Positions 51,788 to 63,219 of a stretch of 64,000 nucleotides of DNA are shown in pieces. Within the stretch, counting starts at the first letter, position 1, and every line of letters begins with the position of its first letter. The notes under the pieces were generated by a model. That model ran no database searches, had not been told where the DNA came from, and saw nothing but the letters and a program-made list of their open reading frames with translations. A program made the position numbers and the translations under genes. The stretch is taken from NCBI RefSeq assembly GCF_004193775.1, contig NC_041008.1, positions 4,232,731 to 4,296,730 on the forward strand. The letters are read 5' to 3'. Origin of the DNA: Glycine soja. Lineage: Eukaryota > Streptophyta > Magnoliopsida > Fabales > Fabaceae.

Positions 51788-51859
51788 GGGTCAATACTTC
51801 AGTGGTAGAGCATTTAACTGCAGATAAAAAAATCACCAGTTTGAACCCGGTTGGGTCCT
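51788..51859 (+). pseudogene. tRNA-Cys pseudogene
   Basis: A degenerate copy of the tRNA-Cys gene 1.03 kb downstream. The D-arm text 'agtggtagagc' and the anticodon loop CTGCAGA (GCA) are intact. The acceptor stem has an A-G mismatch and a weakened pair, the anticodon stem has an A-A mismatch, and an extra-long A run replaces the variable region. The B-box has decayed (AGTTTGAACCC). It is unlikely to give a stable tRNA. Confidence 0.8.
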
Positions 51860-52817
51860 TCTTTTTCATAAACTTTTATCATATTTTGGACTCATTGATT
51901 GAATATATAAACTCCATCTTTTCCAGTTAGATCCATTGGCTCTAAGCTTTTCAGAATATAGGGTATTTGAGCTAACCACATTTGCGAATTATAAATTGTC
52001 CACTATTTGCCCCCATAATATCCTACAATTTTTGTGAGGAAAAAAAATATATACATCTCGGTGCTTACAAGAAAGTATAACGCACAACTTAGTATTTGAG
52101 GACATTTTTTGCATGTAAAACTCCGGCTGCCCAACCTTATTTTATTATCTTAAAAAAGAACAACTCCATTATGACAAAATTTATTTAAAGATTAAATTCT
52201 AACTTTTACTATTTGAGGGAGCAGCAAGTTTATTATACATCCATGGTTCCTCTCTTCCTTAATTTCCTCAGTCCTCACTGTACAATTAATATCTCTCTCT
52301 TATGCATAACTCAAACATGCAAAGAGGAGATGAACTTGGGTCTCTCTTGTTAGATATATGGGTCACTTTCCCGTGCATGATAATATTTGGCTTTCCCGCC
52401 TTGAATTGATTAACCTTTTTACTACAAACAGAGTAATATAAAGAGTCAAATCCACAAAGTAACTATACTAGTAATAATTAATTAATACAGCACAATTAAA
52501 CAAGCAACTATCACCCATCAAGCCACAATAACTTCTACTATGGGAACAGCAATAGCAGGCTGTTATATAACTGCAATGACAAAAATAGGAAAGGGGGAGA
52601 AAAATGAAATAGACAAGTGAGTCCAAGGAAAACCATACTAACGTTTTGTTGTACCCAACAAAAGGTTCCACGGCAAACCCTTCAACAGGCAAGTCCTATT
52701 ATTTTCTAAGACTAGATATTCCCATATTTTATTTAGAAGCCATTAGTATGATTTCCCTTGGACTCACTTTTCTTATTAACTATATGTTATTAAATGTCTC
52801 AAACAATTAAGAAATGG

Positions 52818-52888
52818 GGTCCATAGCTCAGTGGTAGAGCATTTGACTGCAGATCAAGAGGTCACCGGTTCGAACCCGGTTGGGCCCT
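52818..52888 (+). tRNA. tRNA-Cys (GCA)
   Basis: A complete cloverleaf of 71 bases. Acceptor stem GGGTCCA pairs with TGGGCCC; the D-arm contains AGCTCAGTGGTAGAGC; the anticodon stem is TTTGA/TCAAG around the loop CTGCAGA, with anticodon GCA at 52850-52852. The T-arm is CCGGTTCGAACCCGG. A-box and B-box promoters are intact, and T-runs follow within 35 bases. No intron; CCA is not encoded, as expected for a nuclear gene. Confidence 0.95.
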
Positions 52889-53914
52889 TTGATTTTCTAA
52901 ATCTTTTCACATTTTGGAATCAATAACTGAATGCATGAACTCCATCTTTTCCCATTTGATTCAATGGCTCTTTTTTCTTTTTTCTTTTTTAACTGTAATG
53001 GCTCTAAGCTTTTCAGAACATATACAGAGAATATTTGAGCTAACCAAGTTTTCGAATTATAAAATATATCCTACAATTTTTGTGAGAAAAAAAATCTAAT
53101 TGATTACAAGAAAATATTACGCACAACTTCCGCATTTGAGGACATTTTTTGCATGTAAAACTCTGGCTGCCCAACTTTTTTTATTTAATTTTTTTATCAT
53201 ATTTTGCAATAAAAGGGTAAAATATAAACGAAAAATACCGATTCCTCAAAATATTACGGTTTTTCTGTTTATTTTCCGTACCTTCATTTTTTCCCCTTAC
53301 ATCCAATGGCTTAACGCTTTTGGCTTTTGGGATATACACAATACTTGAGTTGGACACAAATTCCAACTACAAGTTGCCCATAATTTTGCCCCATTATATC
53401 CTACAATTTTTGTGAAAAATATATATGTCAGTGCTTACAAGATATTATTACGCACAACTTAAGCATTTTAGGACTTTTTTTTTAAAGTAAATCCTAGGCT
53501 GAATAATCATCAACCTATGGTACATTCACCCCAAACTATTAAAAGTACATGGTTCGGGAAAGAAAAGGAATGGCTTTTTTTTATAAACGAAAAAAAAAGT
53601 CAAAGATGCGGGATAGAAAAGGAAAGGAAAAGAGAGAGAAAAAAAAAAGGCCAAGGTTTGCTCATCGCATGATTCGAATATCTTGAACTCGCTAAAATGG
53701 TTTTTTCTATTGTACACGCACAGAACTTAGTGTATAACATACATATACAACAGTCAGTAAAATGTACATGAAGTATAATAAAATACAAAAGAATAACAAT
53801 TGGTTGAGCTACAGCAAATCTGGTAGCTACACAGCCTACACTGAAGAACTAATGGGGGAAGATATCTATTGTTAATCTGTACATTTGTTAGTGTCTCGTC
53901 TCTCTCGCCTACAC

Positions 53915-54053
53915 AGTTCTCTTGTTATTGGAGATATACGGTTGGTCTTGTAATTGAGAAGGGATGGAGGAGAGGTCACGGGTTTGAATCTCCCCAACTA
54001 ACATTTCTAACAAAACTAACATTTGCCTATAAAAAAAAAGTCCTCGTGTTCTT
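53915..54053 (+). mobile_element. tRNA-derived SINE just behind VPS8
   Basis: The insert 53930-54038 has a tRNA-like head (GGAGATATACGGTTGGTC..), a B-box-like GGTTTGAATCT and the tail '..CTAACATTTGCCTATAAAAAAAAA'. Flanks at 53915-53929 (agttctcttgttatt) and 54039-54053 (agtcctcgtgttctt) match at 12 of 15 positions, a decayed target-site duplication. It lies in the opposite orientation to VPS8, starting 14 bases past its stop codon. Confidence 0.75.
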
Positions 54054-54066
54054 AAAAAACAGTAAG

Positions 54067-57000
54067 TCACCGCTTATTGGTCTTCTCCTTGCCTGCAAAC
54101 AAGTTTGCCTTGTGTCAGAATTAAGCATTACTATAGAGAAGCATAATTTTCTTAAATAAGATTACTCACCAAATATGCTTGATTTTAAAGGAAATCGAAT
54201 TGATGAACCCTTAACTCTCAGCTCCCGATTTTGCTTGTTTCTACTTTGTTTCTCAATAGCACTGGAACTATTGCTACTTTCGCCAGTCAGAAAGTTTGCC
54301 ACTTTACTTACCTTTTCATGGTACACAGCAGGTGGGGCAAGCTTCAATGGAGGCAAGTTTTCTATTTGCATAAATCTCCGATTCTTCTGCAAGCTGCTCA
54401 AGATCTCGAACTGCAGAAGCAAGATTTAATATAAATGTCTTGAAAGCATGGGGGTATTGGGGCCTTGATGAGAATTAAATAGAAGAGATGATATAGAGGT
54501 TTGTTTATATTTACCCGTGATATCTGTTGTTGTCCATACATATTATCTGATAAATCACTGTCATGAGGATGAATGGAACTTCCATGGGGGTATTGAGGCC
54601 TTGATGAGAATTTATTGACCAAGCCATTTGCTGCAATGATTGATTTGTTTCTAGACTGCTGGGATTTCTGGTTGGGCATGCATACAGGGCATACAGGGCA
54701 TCCAGATGAAGATGTTTTGCTCGATCCCTCAATTTCCGAAACTTCACATTGGAGATGAATTGCATGGCCACAGTTGAAAATCCGAATTCCAGAGCTAACA
54801 GAGTTCTTTGTAAGAGGGCAATTACAAACACAGCACACGAGACTCCTGGGAGCGTATCCATGGGAGGCCCCTTTTTTGAGTAAACTCATAGTATAAAAAG
54901 AATCATCCTCTATTAATGATTTGGCAGCATCCTAAGTGCAGAAGTAGCAATAGAAGAGAATCAAGACAAAACATAAAATCCCTTTAGGATGAAAAAAAAT
55001 TCAAATTATCTGTTACTGTCTTGGAAGAAGAGACAGTAATTTGTCCAATAATATTTTATATTTTATATTCCATACCAAAGGAAGTTATATTTATGTGTCT
55101 AGTTAAGAAAGTTCATTTTGTTCTTTGAAATGCCACAAGTTTACAAATATCTAGAGAAATAACAATGCAGCAAAGAAAAATTAAGGAATTATCATGGTGA
55201 ATGAGATAAATAAAATGCACAAAGCAAGTTAGTGGCATTCTTCAAACCCATGCAAGATAAAAACTCATGTACCGGTCCAAGGTTAGAACAATACTTTGAT
55301 TCCTAAAGAATTGCTAACAAATACAACAAGAATATAGAGTAAGAACTTAGCTTGAATGCATCTTGTCACGTTTTTTAAAGCAGTTTTTTAAAGTACGACG
55401 ATTAATACACTTAGTAAAGCTTGATCAGAGAATCAAATTAAAAATATAAACGAGTTAACCTTACCAGAATTCTTCTTTCAAAGCCATATGTTCCCAGCAT
55501 TCCCAATATTGTAAGTTTAAAATCACCAAATTCTTGACTACCATTATCAGACAGGAGTTTAGACATGATAGTTGGAAGGTGAACAAAACCGATCATTCCC
55601 TCAACAATCTCTTTAATGAACTGGGATAGCAATTTTTTCAAGATATGACCAGTCCAGGACTTTGAAATTTTCCAACTGCTTTTATGGGTGTCTTTGTCCT
55701 GTTGTGAATCTGCTGATCCAGCTAGCATTCCAAAATAACTCTTACTTTCATATGCTCTCTCTTCAACATTTGAATCCATCAATGGATCACAAAACCTGAA
55801 TAACAATCAAAGGAAATAGGGTAGTTACCATAGCAAGCTCCCAAATGTCAGGAACAAAAATTTAGGAAAGCTTGTTCTTCAGACATTTATTTAGTTCATT
55901 TGATTATTACAGAGTCATAGTATTATTGTTTTACATGAAAAAACACAGCTATACTTTCTCAAAAATGAAAAAATAAAACACATGAAAGGATGGAAATGTA
56001 AATTGATATTAAACTCACGAGTCAAGTAATTTAAACCAATGTGCCTCTGACTCCTCAGGATTTAGACGAGGGGTGTTCCGCTGACACAGACCAATACAGG
56101 CACGCAATAAATTGTGGATGTCACTTACCTATTGGATTAGTAACCATTAAAAGTATTAGGTCACCTAGTAAATACAAACATACAAGCACACCAATCAAAG
56201 CATAGTTGCATCTTTGGAGGTTCATTAAAATGTTTCGGGAACAGATAAACAAACCTCCTTTGTTTTCAAAACACTGTTGAATACTTCCATATGTGAAGAA
56301 CCAACTCTGCGATGGTTTAAAACTACAGCTTCCACAGCGGTATCAAGCTCAACAAATTTATCATATAGATCAGAAAGTGTAAGTGAAAGAGCACTACCAA
56401 CATCACCAACCCTTTCTAATAAGAACGCAGATGCATCTATAATGCCATATTCTTGGCACAGGCGTAAACAATGTTCAACTCGATAGCTATCAAACATTTC
56501 CAGAAACTTGAGAACTGAACCACCTTCATACTTGCATAATAACTGCAATATTAAAACATGACAGAAAAAAAAACTAAGTTCCTGCTACAATTACAGCAAC
56601 ATATTCCCTCAATAAAAAACAATTTAGACAAACTTGAAATGATAAAGATGGCTAAATAAATAAATGAGAAATGATGTCTGTATCTCCAGCCCCATTCCTC
56701 AAGAGACATTAAGTTTTAAAGAGATAGAAAGCAGTAACCACTAACCACACAATTTGGTGCATGAGACATCCCAAAAAGAACAAAGAACACATAGCAACAC
56801 TATGCCTTAATAGTTAGTTCTAGATGGCAAAAACAACAACTTAAAAAAATCAAATTATTCTTTCTTTGTCCTTACAAAGGCATTGGTACAAAAACTCACC
56901 TCAAGGTAAAGCTCAATAAGATCATCAGGAACTCGAATAGGATTTTCACGCATGTACTTGGGGAAATTAGATATATTCTCTAAGTAATCTCTGACTCCTT

Positions 57001-60000
57001 GTGGGTGATCCTTAACCTGCCTTCCATTAAGGGGATCCATAGTACCATCTTTTCTCAAATTAGACAGGTCTAGGGTGCCAAATAAATGAAGCTCAATGAG
57101 TGTCTTTAAATAAAGGAAAAGACTTCTTGGATGACAGTGAAGATCAGTTATGATACGGGAACTTTCATTGCTAAAATGACTGATAACCATATGGAATGCG
57201 CCCTCCCTACAAGCAATCAAATAGAGTAAATGTAAATTAATATTATTGGTTAAATATATTGAAATATAGAAATCATAAATGCTGAATAACCTTCCAAAAG
57301 AATCCAACTTGAGTAAAGATAATAAGGAGGATTACCTGCTTAGTTCAACCAACTCAGGAATTCGAAATATGACTGCTGACCGAAAAGCTGCATGATCATT
57401 GTCAGTCAACTGTGAGAATGCTCTGTTAATAAAGGAGAAAGCATGAACAGGCTCATCTGCATCTTTCATATAACTATCCAATGCCGCCACATATTCATGT
57501 CTGATACTATGAATCAATCCGCAAACCTAAAACCAAACAAAAGAGCTGGTAAGATTACTCAATTAGACAAAAAGTCAATATTTGGTACCACTATGCTTCT
57601 GAAGACACTATCACCAAAAATGGTCAATGTACTACCTGATGATATTTTGCTCTCTCGCATAGATCTAGCACAAATGATGCATCCCAGTCTGATTCAGGAA
57701 GTATTTCCAAAAGTGCAAGCACTTGCTTCTCTCTATTTTTTGGAGATGATCCTTGAACAGAAACATTAGTTGAAAACTGACTATCTGATGTCAAATATTC
57801 CAATATTTGACAAAGCACACCCTTTGAAATCTTAGCCCTTTGGAGAGCAACATAATATGCAATGAACTCAAACAAATAACCTATGTCCTTGGAAGGACAA
57901 TCTTTTATCAACCCATCATCACCACTACTAGAGGTTTTATCTGTGGGAACAATATTCATATCAATTATTTGAATGAGAGCATCAACTGTGTTCTGAACCA
58001 AAGCATTTTGAGTTTTGTTAACATTATCATTTTCCTTTTTTGCTTCCGCTATAGGTTTATTGGCTGAATCTGGTGAAGATGAGCTGGCATTTGAAATTCC
58101 ATCTTCCATGAAAGCACATCTGAGGACATCTAATGTAGCTTCAGTGTCTAACTTTAAGAGAAGATAAAGATTCAGGTGTGGTCGTCTGTACACAAAGTCT
58201 GAAACTGTCTGTGATTTCGCAGTACAGGAGTCCTTTAACAAAAACTCTACAAGTTCTCTTCTAAGAGATGGTAAACGTGTGGGAGGAATACTTCCACGGC
58301 CTACAATTTTATGCAACAGAATAACAGATGAATCATCATTTATGTAGTATTATTGGAATATTTTTAAAGCAGAAAACAAATATAAATAAATAAAGAGATT
58401 AAAGGGAGTTATAAGGTTGGCTTGGTGGTTGAAGGGAGAAGGGAGGAGGAAGAGGTCGTGGGTTCAAATCCCTCCCACTAACAAATTAATATCTAACATT
58501 GGTCTTTCAAAAAAAAAAAAAAATATAGAGATATTAAAGATCAGGGGAAAATATTACCTGGTGGAAAGGGAAGACCTGTAAAGCAGTACTTGAGATAAAC
58601 CAGCATTCGATACCTGTTAAAAGAAGAGACAAGGAGAAAAATACATATTTAGACACTTTTAATGAACTTAGAAAAAACTAACAATTTTCACTTTGAAGAA
58701 ATTTAATGAATAAACTGTTTGCTGTCCGTTTTCTTGTACACATTAGAGAGAGCCATTGAGTAATTGTAATCAATTCAATTTTCTAATTAAAATAAATGTC
58801 TAAAAATTGTTTATGAAGGCTTCAAGAAAGATCAGAACTGGAGCCAAATAAGGTCAATGGACATAAAGGTTGCATGTAGCTATAAAGTTCATTTGCATTA
58901 AAATAAATTTTCAATATGATCTTTCTTTTGTAATTGTAGGCTACCAATGAATTAGAAATAGTCCTCTCCTTTTTTACCTTCCCGTGGGAAGTTGGAATGG
59001 GGGGTAATGTTTGAACTAGGAATGTTTTACAGAGATTCCCATCATTATTTAGGTTACTAGCACTGCCACCACCTCAGTTTTTTTTCTAACTATACTCATA
59101 GTTACACTGCTCATATTGGCATTCTCTGGTGACTTGGCATATTTTTTTTAACTAAGGAGAATACAAACAAAATCCACAAATTTCACAAAAATCCGCATAT
59201 TGGCATTCTCCAGTGACTTGGCATTCACAAATAATACAATGGATACAGAGAAAGCAAAATAGGTATACCAGAATAATAAGGAGAACGACAACATACCCAA
59301 GCGCAGTAGCACTTTCCTTTTGGCTATTTTGTAAGACAGCAAACAACTCCTCCAGAGGTGCCCTAAAATCATCTAATCCTTTATTGAAGACATACACCAG
59401 GGCACTATATAGTCCATGCTCCCGGCATAATCTGACAACCTAAAGAAAGTACCAAAGTAACCATTTGACAGTTGTGCCAATAAAAAAATTCATGGCAAGG
59501 AAAAATGTTTCAAAAGATCTAACAAGAACCTGATTAAAATCCAAGGATGATATATCCATGTGAAGTACACATTGCTCAACCCGCTGTAACCACCCTTTGG
59601 TGCTATAATACTCTACCAGTTCTTGCATAATCTAGACAAAAATGTGACAAAACATAAAAAGGAAAAAAGATATTGTAAGAACTAACAGTTGAGAATATAC
59701 ATTTAAAAGTAAAAAAGTTAATATTGATAACGTAGTATTCAACTATGCCAAAAAAGCCTGACATGGTCCAATACCTCGGGAGGTAGAGATCCAAGCATGT
59801 CCTTCAAAATATAGGGCTCCAGAAGCTCCAAAAATGTTTCTGGAAAAAATTACAAATTATTGGCACTGGTATCCATCTGAAGTTGGAAAAGACTAGATTA
59901 ATAATGTAAGAGCATCTACACAAACTATTCATCTTTCCTGGTGCAAATAAACTTAATAAATTGATTGTGAAAAATAGCTTTAGTCAGCATCTTTTTAACT

Positions 60001-62823
60001 AGCGCAGCCATGAACCAGTGAAAAGTAAGAGAATTAAACTATTGGTGACAATGTAATCATTCCAAATGAATCTTCAATCTTCAATTGGTTTTCTTTCCAT
60101 GATTATTTTTAGGTCTTTGTTTGCTACTGAATGTTTGGCACCTGGGAAGTAAAGTGCCAATAAGAGCATAATCTCAATGTTGAAAAGAAGAGAATGCATT
60201 AGCTAAGATCACAAATAAATGCATCAAAGAGAGAAAAGGAGTAACACAGATTGAGCCATTGAGGAATAGATGGTAGAATAGAATCGCGCCTAAAAGATGG
60301 TTCAGCCAGGTAAGAAGAAGATTAATAGAAGCCCCATAAGAAAGTTAATCATAAATGGTAGAAGAAAACCAAGAAAAAAACTCTTAAGTGAAACCATTAA
60401 AAAGGAATTAGATCTAAATATCCACTTTGAGGACCTGGTCTTCAACAAAACTATTTTTTGCCAACCGATAACAATGAATATATTACTGAGACAAAATTAA
60501 TTAGCTCATAATAGATTACAATATTCTTTGCATTGCCAGAGGAAGATGATACAGGGCAATGAAGATTTTTGGTTTTTATGTTTTTGAATTCAGAGCATTT
60601 GTTTCAATCATGGAGAGAGAGAGAGAGAACAACCAAATATATCATAAGATGTTATGATTACTCTTTTGTTTGGTGAGTACAGAATGAGCTTCTACCAACA
60701 TTAAATTACAAAGTGGATTAGTTTTTTTCACTGCATCCCCTTCTTTAGAGCTATTCGATGTCAATTTAAAAAATCATTGAGTTATTAGACTAAAATAAGT
60801 TGTTAACCAAAAGAAATAATTGAAGCTGGGTGCTGAAAAGGATCAAAACAAGAACTGAAATGAAAAGAGATACTACCGCACAACACCAAGACAATGGGTT
60901 ACCTCTCTGTTGAACATCCACGAACTTGTTGAAAATTTCATCAAAAAGAATGTCTGTCCGTTTGATATGACAGCAAAATTCAACGGCAACTCCACCAACA
61001 CGGGCATATTGCTCCTTTATCTCAGAATGCACTGAATTGCTTCTACTATTTGAATCATTGGATTGGTCCAGTTTTCCAATTTGATTGCAGAATGCCACTG
61101 AAATATAGGAGAACACTTCATCAACATATGATGTAAGCAACTCCATCAAGAAGGGCATTATGGCTTCATGTACAGCATCCAAGGTTCTAGGAAGGTCAAC
61201 AACTCCATGAGCATGGCCATCATAAAGAGTCATTCCCATGTTCAAGGCACCCATCCAGTCACCTGCTTTCCGCAAAACAGAAATACGCTCTTTCCAAGGG
61301 AGAAGACGAGAAACAAGAAGATGTGTTGGGCCCAGTATATAAATAGAAGCTCCTCTTACAGCAACAGAGTTATGATAAGCTTTCTCAGGATTTCCAAATA
61401 TATTGATGAAGTGAGTATGATAAGAGACTAGATCATCTCCTCCAATACCATCTACAGAAAAACTTGTTTGGTGAATCACAGTTCCATCCTTGGAAAATAA
61501 ATACAGTTGTCCACTTGAAGTGAGAACTACCAGCATCTGAGCAAGTAAAATAAATAAATTTAACTAACCTTATAGCTAAGAAGCAAAGAGATACAATAGG
61601 GAGTGTAAAAGGAAACAACAGCACACAAACAAAAAGAAGTGCCCAAACTTCTAGCTAATATAGGTAGACAGAAGATGATATAATACCTGATCATCCAACC
61701 ATGCTAGACCTAAAGCCGCACCGTCAAGAGACCATCTTCCATATACTTTTAATTCTGATTTGACCAACTTTGCAACCAAAACCTTCCGTTCCCAAGCAAT
61801 TGCAAGCAATGAAACTCTTTCAACAGCTTCTGCAGACATATTTTCTACAAGAGAGCAAGAAATATTTAGAAAGAAGTCAACATCAATTATAACAAAATGA
61901 ATCCGTACCAGTAGAACTACATATTTGTGTCATGTATTTCCATGCAGTATATGGCATGGAACCCTCCCGAACTCCATCTGGCCTAGAGAGCTGAGCATAA
62001 ACTTGCAACGTAGGGCTCAGCCGTACCTATGACAAAGATTTAGTATCTTGATAAACAATGCAGAAGAAGTCTAAACACAGATGAAGGAAAAATTACAGCA
62101 CAAAAGGTACATTGAACCAGCACAGACATCAGATTTTCATACCACCAAAGCAGTTTGATGGGTGACAAATACAACCACACCTTCTTCAACCAAAGAAGGG
62201 GCTTCATTGAAGAGTTTCCAACCTGCATCTCCGCCAACAACACCTCCCATCATGCTGCTTATACTGCTGGCTGGGGCTGAGGTGTTTCCCTGGGTATAAG
62301 GCGAAGCACTTCCACTGAAGTCATCAAAAAGGAGTGGTGAAGCTGAAAGCACCAAGCCCGTACTTTGCCCATCAAGAAGACACTACAAAATTAACACAAG
62401 TTCAACAAAGAAGAAAAATGCGAGATAATCGAATATTAAAATAACTCATGTCCCCTTTATAGCGCAATGCTAGACTCAACCCATTGCACATTAACGAAAA
62501 ATATTATATACCTGAGTTTTGATGGAGAATCTACTAAACAAAGGAACCACTGAGATGATGTGGAAGAGAACCAGACCCTTACAATCACCAGTAACTGCTT
62601 TAAATTGACGAGTATTCTGAGGATCCTGTCCTAGAAACAATGTATGTACTACTGGTGCTGTATGTTCACCACTAATAACTTTTGCCACTACCCCTTTCTG
62701 TACATCCCACAGGGTAAGATGGCCATCACCATAACCAGCTAAAAGAAGGTCTCCTTGTTGATTGAAAGACATGGATGTCACTGGAGCATGCAACCGATCA
62801 CCTTGTATAGCAAGCATCATCAT
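54067..62823 (-). CDS. VPS8: VPS8-like vacuolar protein sorting protein (CORVET subunit), 5' end outside window
   Basis: Eighteen coding exons read by phase: 62823-62512, 62382-62143, 62026-61909, 61844-61687, 61536-60903, 59839-59775, 59631-59530, 59439-59297, 58613-58558, 58300-57636, 57526-57336, 57206-56900, 56542-56255, 56128-56019, 55795-55465, 54931-54515, 54410-54170 and 54092-54067. That is about 1467 residues; the full plant protein is roughly 1900, so the first exons lie beyond 64000. The first visible exon carries WD40 repeats (SMSFNQQGDLLLAGYGDGHL, TLWDV). The middle is the long alpha-solenoid of the Vps8 family. A RING-H2-like domain (CCVCNC, CGHAIHLQC, CPVCPVC) lies in exon 54931-54515. 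VPS8 is a subunit of the CORVET tether, which binds Rab5 at endosomes on the way to the vacuole. The last exon is tiny: GTGAGT at 54169 is used as a donor rather than reading on to TAA, giving the ending IFGKEKTNKR. Confidence 0.9.
58394..58539 (+). mobile_element. tRNA-derived SINE in a VPS8 intron
   Basis: The insert 58405 to about 58523 begins GGAGTTATAAGGTTGGCTTGG, has the B-box GGTTCAAATCC, the SINE tail '..CCCACTAACA..CTAACATTGG', and a poly-A run. AGAGATTAAAG at 58394-58404 and AGAGATATTAAAG at 58527-58539 are the likely target-site duplication. It fills about half of the 257-base intron between exons ending at 58558 and starting at 58300, and is antisense to VPS8. It belongs to the same family as the copy at 53930. 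Confidence 0.8.
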
Positions 62824-63200
62824 CTAACAAGTAAACAGCATATATTGATAAATGAAGTAACAGCTGATACCAAAACTCAATCAAATAAATGCTTGAAATT
62901 ATAAAGCATCAACATTACCGATTTGTGTGCATTGGCAAATGGTCATTCAAAGAGCATCTTAATGCTACACCACCAATAGTGTATGCATGCGTGTTGGGGA
63001 GGCATGGTTTGTTTATTTATTTATTTGTGAGATAGTTTTATTCTCTCATTTTAATTCTTAATTTTATCATAAATAAAAACAAAAAACTTGTGCATTGCCA
63101 TATTTTGTTTCTCATTCATTTTGTCAAGCAACTCGGATATTTCAGTCCAATCTGATAGAATCTGCTTTAACATGAAATATAATAGAAAGACTTTGGAAGT
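62824..63200 (-). other. VPS8 intron (3' part)
   Basis: Sequence upstream of the acceptor TTGTTAG at 62824. No exon can be fitted between here and the window end, so this intron is at least 1.1 kb. Confidence 0.5.
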
Positions 63201-63219
63201 TAAAAGATAGCATTAAACA

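Larger units (their letters stand above)
51760..53520. repeat. Tandemly repeated tRNA-Cys flank (three copies)
   Basis: Copy 1 spans about 51765-52140 and copy 2 about 52790-53180. Each holds, in order, 'aaatgtct..aatta', the tRNA or its pseudogene, 'aactccatcttttcc', 'ggctctaagcttttcaga', 'atcctacaatttttgtga', 'acgcacaactt' and 'tgaggacattttttgcatgtaaaactc'. Copy 3 (about 53290-53510) lacks the tRNA but keeps 'ccataattttgccccattatatcctacaatttttgtga' equivalents and 'acgcacaactt'. This is a local segmental duplication. Confidence 0.8.
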
